Program-made: the position numbers and the translations under genes | Shown here: piece after piece, positions 16,487-23,947 of the stretch | Numbering within the stretch: position 1 is the first letter of the stretch | Layout: the number at the start of each line of letters is the position of its first letter | Assembly (NCBI GenBank): GCA_964650285.1 | Contig: CAZYSP010000004.1 | Coordinates: 9,205 to 73,204 of the forward strand | Direction: 5' to 3' | Length of the DNA stretch: 64,000 nucleotides | Source: JACPJP01 sp964650285 | GTDB lineage: Archaea; Nanobdellota; Nanobdellia; Woesearchaeales; GW2011-AR4 | The notes under the pieces: generated by a model | Database searches by the model: none | What the model was told of the DNA's origin: nothing | The model's input: only the letters and a program-made list of their open reading frames with translations

Positions 16487-16570
16487 CAAAAGGGACATAA
16501 ACGATATCATATACGAGGACAAAACGATCATATCAATTGACCTTTCACGTATGATATCTAGTCCCTTTTG
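16487..16570 (+). ncRNA. Long hairpin, leader or small RNA
   Basis: Nested inverted repeats: CAAAAGGGAC (16487-16496) with GTCCCTTTTG (16561-16570), and inside it GATATCATA-TACG (16503-16515) with CGTATGATATC (16548-16558). The loop repeats part of the stem sequence (GGACAAAACGATCATATCA). A TATA-like TTTATATAT at 16433-16441 would start a transcript near 16463. The 16580 ORF begins ten bases after the stem, so the hairpin may be its 5' leader; it could equally be a separate RNA ending in the T-rich 3' arm. Leaders of this size are unusual in a genome with mainly leaderless genes. Confidence 0.45.
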
Positions 16571-16579
16571 TCCTTAAAA

Positions 16580-16834
16580 ATGGAACCAGAACTAAAAAAT
16601 TTTACAGACAATGTAGATGCCTGGATAAAGCAGATAAGAAAGGAATTTACAAATTTTTCAGATATACCTAATGTTGTTAGTGAGAACACTGATAATGTAC
16701 AACACAATTATGAGCTCATATACGAGCTAAAAGACCAGATAGAAGAGCTAAAGCAGGAAATAAACGCACTAAAACTTATCCAGATAATAAGCCTCAAGAA
16801 AAGCAAGCAAGAGCAGCATAAGAAGATCAGCTAA
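16580..16834 (+). CDS. Small coiled-coil protein
   Basis: An 84-residue hydrophilic protein. The C-terminal half (about 48-84) has a heptad-like pattern around LKDQIEELKQEINALKLI, so a coiled coil is likely. No enzyme motif. The in-frame TTG four codons upstream lies inside the hairpin arm, so ATG 16580 is preferred. It converges on the HPF-like gene with an 8-base 3' overlap. Function unknown. Confidence 0.5.
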   Translation: MEPELKNFTDNVDAWIKQIRKEFTNFSDIPNVVSENTDNVQHNYELIYELKDQIEELKQEINALKLIQIISLKKSKQEQHKKIS

Positions 16835-17135
16835 TCTCATTTACTATTTTCTTTAAAGCACTGTCTACAGCAACAAAAAGATTTCTTTCCACAACTTCAG
16901 AAACAATAGGCTTTCCATCATTTATAAGCTTTATATGTATTTCATACTTGCTGCTTTTTTCTGTTTCATGAACAGGCTTCATTGTAACACTTAACTTCTC
17001 AAACTTCTCAGAAATCTCAGACAATCTTCTGCCATAATTGCCTATTATTTTCTTTAACACAACCATAGAAGCGCCATCAATATCCCCAAAGCCGGAAAGC
17101 TCTATATTTCCGCCTAACTGTGTAGGTTCATCCAT
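16827..17135 (-). CDS. HPF/RaiA-like small protein, copy A
   Basis: About 100 residues arranged strand-helix-strand-strand-strand-helix: NIELSGFG, a long helix to about residue 45, LSVTMKPV, KYEIHIKLI, SEVVERN, then AVDSALKKIVNEIS. This is the topology and the closing-helix pattern of the HPF/RaiA ribosome-hibernation family, and of its relative at 17381. The basic residues that contact 16S rRNA cannot be judged here. A TTG four codons upstream is possible; ATG 17135 has GGGGG eight bases before it. TATA at 17171-17179 serves this gene. Ribosome binding is inferred from fold alone. Confidence 0.5.
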   Translation of the reverse strand: MDEPTQLGGNIELSGFGDIDGASMVVLKKIIGNYGRRLSEISEKFEKLSVTMKPVHETEKSSKYEIHIKLINDGKPIVSEVVERNLFVAVDSALKKIVNEIS

Positions 17136-17192
17136 AACAGCCCCCAAACAAGCTATTCTTGGATTTGATGTTTAAATAGTTTTTGTTTTGAT

Positions 17193-17334
17193 TAGCTGTG
17201 CCTAATTTAGGGGAGGTGGGTGGGAAAAATAAAGCAACGACTTCAATTAAAATGTTGTGTATCATAATCAAATGATATCTACAAGATGATATCAAGATGC
17301 AACATTTTGCCTAAAGTCCGCTCTGGCACAGCTA
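17193..17334 (+). ncRNA. Repeated structured element, copy 2
   Basis: Ends pair perfectly over 10 bases: TAGCTGTGCC (17193-17202) with GGCACAGCTA (17325-17334). The G-run GGGGAGGTGGGTGGG follows at about 17210, and CTAAAGTCCGCTCTGGC closes at 17327, as in the other copies. The inner hairpin AAAATGTTG/CAACATTTT is identical to copy 1, with a variable GATATC-rich tip. It occupies the whole space between two divergent HPF-like genes whose own TATA boxes flank it. Strand of transcription is not settled; the strand given is the G-rich one. Confidence 0.65.
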
Positions 17335-17380
17335 TCGTCAATAACAAAATATAAATACCAGCTAAAGAAATTCAAACTTT

Positions 17381-17710
17381 ATGGAGCCAATACAAATCAT
17401 AGGGATAAAAGATCTAGATGAAATGGAAGTAGAGTCTATTAACAGGCTTGCCAACAGATATTATGGCAAAGTCCAGAGGGAAATTAAAAACATCACTTCT
17501 TTAGTGGTTCATATAAAGAGTATTAATAAAGAAGGAAGGCAGAAAATTTATTCGGTCCATGTAAAAGTAATTGCTCCAACTAAAGTATTTGCTTCTACAA
17601 AAACAGAAGATTGGAATTTAGAGAAAGCATTACATGGCTCTTTTAGAAATATTATAAGAGAAATGCAGCACAGACTGCATACAGACGATCAGCATGACAA
17701 AACCCGTTAA
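17381..17710 (+). CDS. HPF/RaiA-like small protein, copy B
   Basis: A 109-residue paralogue of the 16827 product, with the same order of elements: IQIIGIKD, helix, LVVHIKSIN, KIYSVHVKVIA, then a closing helix around LEKALHGSFRNIIREM. The two proteins share the fold pattern more than the sequence. AAATATAAATA near 17351 is 28 bases before the ATG (leaderless). It overlaps the next gene by 17 bases. A role on the ribosome is inference from topology; the tail HTDDQHDK is unusual. Confidence 0.5.
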   Translation: MEPIQIIGIKDLDEMEVESINRLANRYYGKVQREIKNITSLVVHIKSINKEGRQKIYSVHVKVIAPTKVFASTKTEDWNLEKALHGSFRNIIREMQHRLHTDDQHDKTR

Positions 17711-18155
17711 TTCTAAAATTGCAACCTTATGCCAGATTGAAGGATTGAGTTGTTTCGGCTGCTGCGGAAATGATTACAGCCATAAAAAAAAGCTGATGAG
17801 AGACATAAGAAAAAATACATTTGAGTTCAAAAAAACTAATTCAGTTAGTTCTTTCATGACCAGAACTACAGACTTAAGATCTTCTGGTATTTGCGCTAAT
17901 GTTGTTTTCAAAGATGGAAAATTTTTCTGCCCAGGACATCCTACATTGCATTATGGCAGGGATTATAGGGAGATAGATCCGGATTGTGAAAGAGATAAAG
18001 ATGACGGATGCAAAGCTTATATTTTATTTCAAAAGTGGAGCAAAGAAAAGCAAAAACAATTTCTGGATTTTATCAAATCAAAAAAACTGGATAGCTATAT
18101 TTATTCTATAAAGATGGACAATAATTCTTTGCTGAAAGAGTTTGAGAAAAAATAG
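17694..18155 (+). CDS. Cysteine-rich metal- or cluster-binding protein
   Basis: A 153-residue protein with nine cysteines or so, including CQIEGLSCFGCCGN near the N terminus, CANVVFKDGKFFCPGH in the middle and CERDKDDGCKA later, a spacing expected of a zinc or Fe-S centre. It resembles in general style the YkgJ-type cysteine-cluster proteins, but no family is recognised with confidence. It overlaps the HPF-like gene upstream by 17 bases and its stop codon overlaps the 3' end of the initiator tRNA gene on the other strand. Confidence 0.55.
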   Translation: MTKPVNSKIATLCQIEGLSCFGCCGNDYSHKKKLMRDIRKNTFEFKKTNSVSSFMTRTTDLRSSGICANVVFKDGKFFCPGHPTLHYGRDYREIDPDCERDKDDGCKAYILFQKWSKEKQKQFLDFIKSKKLDSYIYSIKMDNNSLLKEFEKK

Positions 18156-18227
18156 CGGGGAGAAGATTTGAACTTCCGACCTGAGGGTTATGAGCCCTCC
18201 GGGCACTCCTGACTGCCCTACCCCGCT
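18153..18227 (-). tRNA. Initiator tRNA-Met(CAU)
   Basis: Acceptor AGCGGGG pairs with CCCCGCT, giving the A1-U72 pair typical of archaeal initiators. Anticodon loop CTCATAA inside GAGGG/CCCTC gives CAU, and the T arm is GGAAG-TTCAAAT-CTTCT. The three G-C pairs expected at the base of an initiator anticodon stem (GGG) are present. No intron. A TATA-like tctttttaaag on the minus strand near 18257 lies 30 bases upstream. Confidence 0.92.
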
Positions 18228-18276
18228 GTATAAAAAATAAGAATTAATGCTTCTTTAAAAAGATTGCTGATAAAAA

Positions 18277-18657
18277 CTATCCTCTTTTCCCAATAATCTG
18301 AACATTTCCTTTAAAGTCAACAAAAGTGATTTGATCTCCTTCATTAAGTTCATTACGCAGTTCTTCTGGAGCACTGGCATCTACTGTTTCATAACTTACA
18401 TTGTCCATTATCTGCACTTTATCATCTGTTTTTGAAATAACCTGGCCTGTTTTCTTTACTATATCAACAATCTCTACCTTGTCTGTATGATGCATATTTA
18501 TACTTCTTTCTCCTTTTCCTGTTAGGTCTTTAATGAACAGCTTTAGTTTGCTGTGAGAATGAGTGCCATAAACAACTATTTCTTTTCTTATAACCTGGAC
18601 AGGTTCATTATTCTGGATAAAGTAACTTCCCCTTTTAAGTTCTGATGCAGATGCCAT
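18277..18657 (-). CDS. Translation factor aIF5A without the hypusine lysine
   Basis: The 126-residue protein has the IF5A layout: N-terminal SH3-like domain with the exposed loop, then an OB-fold domain. The loop that normally reads SKTGKHGHAK reads VYGTHSHSK; the position of the modified lysine (G-K-H) is Thr32, encoded ACT. The helper residues His33, His35 and Lys37 are kept. Hypusination, as known for eukaryotic and archaeal IF5A, could therefore not occur on that residue. The factor relieves stalled peptide-bond formation on ribosomes. It lies between two tRNA genes. Confidence 0.88.
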   Translation of the reverse strand: MASASELKRGSYFIQNNEPVQVIRKEIVVYGTHSHSKLKLFIKDLTGKGERSINMHHTDKVEIVDIVKKTGQVISKTDDKVQIMDNVSYETVDASAPEELRNELNEGDQITFVDFKGNVQIIGKRG

Positions 18658-18666
18658 TTTAAAAAA

Positions 18667-18781
18667 CGCCGAGGGTGAGATTTGAACTCACGTGCCCCGA
18701 AGGACAAAGGATTTTTATGACAGTCCTTGAGGAAAATAGTCCTAGCAATCCTTCGCAATGGCCAGGCTATGCGACCTCGGC
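18667..18781 (-). tRNA. tRNA-Ser(GCU) with anticodon-loop intron
   Basis: Acceptor GCCGAGG/CCTCGGC with G73, D arm GCA/TGC, anticodon stem AAGGA/TCCTT, and a long variable arm TGTCCTTCGGGGCAC as in serine tRNAs. The loop reads TTGCTA-[30 nt]-A, giving anticodon GCT with an intron (18713-18742) at the canonical 37/38 site. Only three of the four central BHB pairs can be drawn. T arm GTGAG-TTCAAAT-CTCAC is uninterrupted, unlike the other tRNA-Ser of the window. Confidence 0.88.
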
Positions 18782-18876
18782 ATTAAAGAAAGTAATTGTA
18801 ATTTTATTTATAAAACTTATTATAAAATCTGATAAATATCAATATCTTTTTAAATAAAAAAATCAAAAACAAACAA

Positions 18877-20874
18877 ATGAAAAAAATATTGTCGTTTTTA
18901 ATGTTTATTTTTCTTTTATCTAATTCAATTTATGCACAGAATGGTGATGATTGGTTCTACAATAGTCAAAACCTTATCATAAATATTGATGTTTCTTCAG
19001 AAGCGAAAATAGAGCCAAAATCCTCTGATTACAGTGTAAAATACATTAATATAAACCTGTCTCATTATCCTTATGAGAGCTTTAATCAAAAAGTAATTAA
19101 TTTTGAAATCGAGCCAGAAGCAGATATAGAAAGCAATGCAATACTCTATAACTGGCAGAACCCAAGAAACAGGGTAACTTTCGGATACAAAACAACAATC
19201 AGGACAAACAGCAATATCATTGAAGTAAAAGACAAAATAAAATTTCCTGTCCTGGATCTGCCAGAAGAGCTTGAGCAATATACACAGCCAAGCGAAATAA
19301 TTAATTCTGATGACGAGGATATAATCGGTTTTGCTTCAGAGATTGCAGAAGGAGAAGATGATTTATACATAGTTGTGCATAAAATAGCAGAATGGACAAA
19401 AAGCAACATAGAGTATGATTTAAGCACTTTAACTGAAAAATCAAGTTTAAAAGCTTCATGGGTTTTAGACAACAGGCAGGGTGTCTGTGATGAATTAACT
19501 TCTTTGTTTATTGCAATGCTGAGATCCTTAGGAATACCCGGGAAATTTGTATCAGGAGTTGCTTATACAGAAAATGAATTATTTCCGGAAAACTGGGGAA
19601 GTCATGGATGGGCAGAAATATATTTTCCCGGTTATGGGTGGATTCCATATGATGTAACTTACGGCCAGTTTGGCTACATTGACCCAACGCATGTAAAGCT
19701 AAAAGAATCTGTTGACAGTGGTGAGCCTTCTGCACAATACAGGTGGGTGGGGAATATAGACTTAGAAACAAAAGATTTAGACATTGACGCTTCTTTACAG
19801 GAAACAATTGGAAGAATAAAAAACCCTGTCAGCCTGGATGTTAATGTTTTAAAGCAAAACATTGGCTTTGGCTCCTATAATCTTATAGAAGTTATTTTAG
19901 AGAATCTTGAAGATTACTATATTTCATCAGAGATTTACATATCAAAACCAGAAGAAGTCGAATTAACAGAAGATTTTATTAAAAATATCTTATTAAAGCC
20001 AAATGAAAAGAAAAGTGTTTTCTGGATTGTTAAATTAACAGATAATTTACAGAAAAATTTCATTTATACATTCCCCATGACTGTAAGCACATTAAGGGGC
20101 TCTAAAGAAGATACAGAGTTTGAATCAAAAAAAGGAGATATTACTTACTCGTTTGAGGAAATAAATAATATACTGGGACAAAAAAAAGAGGAGGAAAAAA
20201 AGATTTATTCCAGGGATGTAAAAATTGACTGCAATATCGATCAAAAAGAATTCTATTATTATGAAAAAGCCCTGCTTAAATGCAAAATTAAAAATATTGG
20301 AAATACTGTTTTAAAATCTCTGAATGTATGTTTTGAATCTGAATGCTCTAAAGCAGATTTAGGGATTGTGCAGGAAAAAAGCTTTAACTATACTGTTGAA
20401 AAATCTGTAACAGGAAACCAGGAATCAATCTTTAAAGTAAAAAATGCTGTCGTTTCAAAAGCAGAATATATAGGGTACAATATATTGGATGAACCGGAAA
20501 TAAAAATAAATGAAATAGAATCACCTGATGACATTGAATACAATGATCAATTCAAGATTAGTTTCTTATTAAGCAAAGAATCAGCATCAATCCCATATAA
20601 TCTGGAAATCACCTTGTCCCGGAATAACTTCAAAAAAACATGGACTCTAAAAGAGCTTTCTGAAGACAGGAAATTTGTAATTAACCTGCTTGGCAAAAAC
20701 TTAAGGAAAGGGCTTAATGAATTTGATATTATTGTCAAATATGAAGATGGAAATGCAAGGCCTTATGAAACAAAAGAAACATTTTCTGTTGAGCTTACTA
20801 ACGTTACTCTAATCCAGAATATTATGTTGGCATTAAACCAGTTTGTATTGTTTCTTGAGAATTTAGTGTCGTGA
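18877..20874 (+). CDS. Secreted transglutaminase-like protein
   Basis: The 665-residue protein starts with a signal peptide (about 1-21, cleavage near IYAQ). A transglutaminase/protease core at about 190-280 shows the Cys in QGVCDELTSLFIAML, the His in GSHGWAEIYFPGYGW and the Asp in YDVTYGQ. The remainder, about 320-640, is rich in beta strands and looks like stacked immunoglobulin-type domains, ending in a hydrophobic stretch that may hold it to the membrane. It probably acts on cell-surface proteins; crosslinking and proteolysis are both possible for this family. Confidence 0.75.
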   Translation: MKKILSFLMFIFLLSNSIYAQNGDDWFYNSQNLIINIDVSSEAKIEPKSSDYSVKYININLSHYPYESFNQKVINFEIEPEADIESNAILYNWQNPRNRVTFGYKTTIRTNSNIIEVKDKIKFPVLDLPEELEQYTQPSEIINSDDEDIIGFASEIAEGEDDLYIVVHKIAEWTKSNIEYDLSTLTEKSSLKASWVLDNRQGVCDELTSLFIAMLRSLGIPGKFVSGVAYTENELFPENWGSHGWAEIYFPGYGWIPYDVTYGQFGYIDPTHVKLKESVDSGEPSAQYRWVGNIDLETKDLDIDASLQETIGRIKNPVSLDVNVLKQNIGFGSYNLIEVILENLEDYYISSEIYISKPEEVELTEDFIKNILLKPNEKKSVFWIVKLTDNLQKNFIYTFPMTVSTLRGSKEDTEFESKKGDITYSFEEINNILGQKKEEEKKIYSRDVKIDCNIDQKEFYYYEKALLKCKIKNIGNTVLKSLNVCFESECSKADLGIVQEKSFNYTVEKSVTGNQESIFKVKNAVVSKAEYIGYNILDEPEIKINEIESPDDIEYNDQFKISFLLSKESASIPYNLEITLSRNNFKKTWTLKELSEDRKFVINLLGKNLRKGLNEFDIIVKYEDGNARPYETKETFSVELTNVTLIQNIMLALNQFVLFLENLVS

Positions 20875-20991
20875 ATTATAAATTCTTTCCATATTGTAAA
20901 CAATTAATTTCAACCATTTTCAAATTCTTTTCCATATTGTAATTAAATAAAAACCCATAAATTTATAAAGAAAACAGTATTTTAGGGTATT

Positions 20992-22854
20992 ATGAACAAC
21001 GAAAACAAATCAAATATTGAAAGAATAGTTCCAGACACATCTGTTATAATAGAAGGATTGCTGTCTGACAAAATAAGCAAGAATGAAATTAAAGCAAATG
21101 AAATAATAATTCATGAAGCTGTTTTAGCAGAGCTGGAGCACCAGGCAAATTTAGGCAAATCCATTGGTTTTGTTGGTTTAGAGGAGATTAAAAGAATAAA
21201 GGATATTGCAGCTAAGGATGGTTTTAAGTTTTCTTATATGGGTGATAGACCAAGAGCAGCTGAAATAAGGCATGCTTCTTTGGGAGAAATAGATGCTTTA
21301 ATCAGACAACTTGCTTATGATGAAGATGCCACCTTAATAACATCAGATAAAGTGCAGTCAGAAGTTGCTTTAGCCCGCGGTATAAAAGCAATTTATTTCA
21401 GAGGACCAGAAAGAGGCTTGAAAAAATTAAAGCTCGAAAGATTTTTTGATGAAACAACTATGAGCGTTCATTTAAGAGAAAATGTAATGCCTTATGCAAA
21501 AAAGGGAATGCCTGGAAGCTGGGAATTTAAGGCTTTAAGGAAAGCTGTTTTAAAACAAGATGAGATACAAGAAATAACTACAGAATTAGTTGAAGAAGCT
21601 AAGCTAAGGAAAGATGGTTTTATTGAAATAGAAAGAGAAGGTTCCACAATAATCCAGCTAGGAAAGTTTAGGATTGTTATGACTAAACCCCCTTTTTCAG
21701 ATGGTTGGGAAATAACAGCAGTAAGACCAGTTAGGAGATTAAACTTAGAGGACTATAAATTAAATGAGAAACTTAAAAGAAGAATCTCAAAGCAGGCAGA
21801 AGGTGTTTTAGTTGCAGGTTCCCCAGGCATGGGTAAAACAACTTTTTCTCAAGCATTAGCTGAATTTTACGCTTCTCAAGATAAGATTGTAAAAACAGTT
21901 GAAGCTCCCAGAGATTTAATTTTACCTGATAAAATAACACAATATGCTATAAGCCATGGAAGCTCTCAGGAAATTCATGATATATTGCTTTTGTCAAGAC
22001 CCGATTATACCTTTTTTGATGAGATGAGAAACACTAATGACTTTAAATTGTTTGCAGATTTAAGGCTGGCAGGAGTTGGAATGATTGGTGTGGTGCATGC
22101 AACAAGCCCTATTGATGCTATACAGAGATTTCTTGGTAGAGTAGAAATGGGTGTTATTCCACAAGTGGTTGATACTGTTTTTTTCATTAAAGACGGATTT
22201 ATTAACTGCGTTCTTTCATTAAAAATGACAGTTAAAGTTCCATCTGGAATGACAGAAGCAGATTTAGCAAGGCCAGTAGTTGTGGTCAATGATTTTGAGA
22301 CTGAAAAATTAGTTTACGAAATATACAGCTACGGCGAACAAACTGTAGTAGTTCCTGTACAGGAAACTAAAAAAGAAGCTAAAAAAGGAATTCATATGCT
22401 GGCAAAATTTGCAATAGAGGATGAGATAAGAAGATATTCAAGAAATGCAGAAGCTGAAGTAGTAAGTGACAATAAATGCATTGTTTATGTTCCTGAAAGG
22501 GATATTGCAAGAATCATAGGAAAACAAGGGAAAACAATAGAAATGATTGAAAAAAGCCTTGGAATGAGCATTGAAGTTAAAGAATTAGGAGAAAAAGGTT
22601 ATGTAAAAGATAATACTGAAAACAAAGAACAAGTTGAGGTTCCTTACAAATTAGAAATTGACGAGAAAAATATAAAACTTAATTTAGACATTAAGATGCA
22701 AAACAAAGACATTGATATTTACCTTAATAATGAGCTTTTAATGACAGCAAAAGCAGGTAAAACAGGATTAATAAAAGTAAAGAAAAATAACAATATAGGA
22801 AAGGTAATTCTTGATGCTGTTAATAGGGGAGAAAAGATAAGGTTAGTTATCTAA
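20992..22854 (+). CDS. PIN-domain, VirB11-like ATPase with KH domain
   Basis: Three modules in 620 residues. A PIN domain (1-140) with PDTSVIIEG and the acidic residues of the family; an ATPase of the VirB11/PilT class (about 230-460) with Walker A AGSPGMGKTTFSQ and the DEMRN strand; and a KH domain near 495-540 with VYVPERDIARIIGKQGKTIE. This is the archaeal PINA architecture, a hexameric ATPase reported from crenarchaea to act on Holliday junctions. A short beta-rich tail follows. The MBL gene starts two bases after its stop. Confidence 0.85.
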   Translation: MNNENKSNIERIVPDTSVIIEGLLSDKISKNEIKANEIIIHEAVLAELEHQANLGKSIGFVGLEEIKRIKDIAAKDGFKFSYMGDRPRAAEIRHASLGEIDALIRQLAYDEDATLITSDKVQSEVALARGIKAIYFRGPERGLKKLKLERFFDETTMSVHLRENVMPYAKKGMPGSWEFKALRKAVLKQDEIQEITTELVEEAKLRKDGFIEIEREGSTIIQLGKFRIVMTKPPFSDGWEITAVRPVRRLNLEDYKLNEKLKRRISKQAEGVLVAGSPGMGKTTFSQALAEFYASQDKIVKTVEAPRDLILPDKITQYAISHGSSQEIHDILLLSRPDYTFFDEMRNTNDFKLFADLRLAGVGMIGVVHATSPIDAIQRFLGRVEMGVIPQVVDTVFFIKDGFINCVLSLKMTVKVPSGMTEADLARPVVVVNDFETEKLVYEIYSYGEQTVVVPVQETKKEAKKGIHMLAKFAIEDEIRRYSRNAEAEVVSDNKCIVYVPERDIARIIGKQGKTIEMIEKSLGMSIEVKELGEKGYVKDNTENKEQVEVPYKLEIDEKNIKLNLDIKMQNKDIDIYLNNELLMTAKAGKTGLIKVKKNNNIGKVILDAVNRGEKIRLVI

Positions 22855-22855
22855 T

Positions 22856-23452
22856 ATGATTTTCGAACAGATTCCAGTAGGAATTATGCAGAATTTTTCC
22901 TATATAATTGGAGATGAAAAAAGCAAAATAGCAGCAGTAGTTGACCCTGGCTGGCAGGTAAATAAGATTTTGGAAATTGCAGAAAAACATAAATTAAACA
23001 TTAAAATGATTTTAATGACACATACGCATCATGATCATGCCAATGGTGTTAAAAGCATTGCAGATGCTACAGACGCAACAGTATATGTCCATAAGGAAGA
23101 AATAAACGAAATCAAGAAATTAGGAATTGATAAAATTAAAGCAATAAAGGATAATGATGAAATTAAAATTGGAAAAATAAAAATCAAAGTTATTCATACA
23201 CCTGGGCATACCCCTGGTAGTGTTTGTTTTTTAATTAATAATAAAAAATTGATAACTGGTGACACATTATTTGTTGAAAACATTGGTCGCGTTGACTTAC
23301 CAGAAGGAGATGCAAAAAATATGGCTAACAGCTTAAAGAAATTAAAAAAATTAAATGACAACATTGAGGTTTATCCAGGCCATGACTATGGCTCAAAACC
23401 AAGCTCTACAATTGGTTATGAAAAGAAGAATAATTATCATATGAGAGGTTAG
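22856..23452 (+). CDS. Metallo-beta-lactamase-fold hydrolase, glyoxalase II-like
   Basis: A 198-residue MBL-fold hydrolase with THTHHDHANG, the later IHTPGHTPGS histidine, TGDTLF aspartate and YPGHDYG histidine, so both metal sites look complete. The set and length resemble hydroxyacylglutathione-hydrolase-like proteins of archaea. It lies two bases after the PIN-KH ATPase gene and is presumably cotranscribed with it; a functional link is not known. Confidence 0.8.
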   Translation: MIFEQIPVGIMQNFSYIIGDEKSKIAAVVDPGWQVNKILEIAEKHKLNIKMILMTHTHHDHANGVKSIADATDATVYVHKEEINEIKKLGIDKIKAIKDNDEIKIGKIKIKVIHTPGHTPGSVCFLINNKKLITGDTLFVENIGRVDLPEGDAKNMANSLKKLKKLNDNIEVYPGHDYGSKPSSTIGYEKKNNYHMRG

Positions 23453-23495
23453 AAATAGAGTTTTTTAAACAAATTATCAATTTACTAAAAAGAAT

Positions 23496-23903
23496 CTAAT
23501 TCGTTGTGGGTGTCACATACGGTGTTGCACTAACAGGTTGAATTAAGTATCTGTCAATAGTTATCTCAATCTCACCTTTTGCATCTTCTAAATTCACATC
23601 TTTTAAACTTACGTTACTGACAATTTCAACCAATGCTTTGCGTGTATCCTCCCCTTTGAGCTCAGGATATCTCTTCTGGAAATCTCGACCTTGGAATCCA
23701 AACAATTCATCATCAGAATAGAATGAAATTCCTTTTTTTGGGATAATATCTTTACCTATCTGTCTTAATTCAATATTCTGCCCTAGGTCCACTAATCTGT
23801 AATCTTCAGGATAATCTCTCAAGTCTAAATAAAATTCATCAAGACTTTCCGCTTCCGGAGGTAATGTCTCACCAATCATATCGATTAAATCTGAAAGTTC
23901 CAT
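23496..23903 (-). CDS. Hypothetical protein
   Basis: An acidic 135-residue protein with no signal peptide, membrane segment or recognised motif. It alternates predicted helices and strands, ending in a Thr/Pro-rich tail (VTPTTN). It follows the thioredoxin-like gene at 23948 on the same strand by about 45 bases and may belong to that unit. Function unknown. Confidence 0.5.
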   Translation of the reverse strand: MELSDLIDMIGETLPPEAESLDEFYLDLRDYPEDYRLVDLGQNIELRQIGKDIIPKKGISFYSDDELFGFQGRDFQKRYPELKGEDTRKALVEIVSNVSLKDVNLEDAKGEIEITIDRYLIQPVSATPYVTPTTN

Positions 23904-23947
23904 TTTTCTTTCAATAACGCAAATCCTTTTTAAATTCTTCTAAAAAA

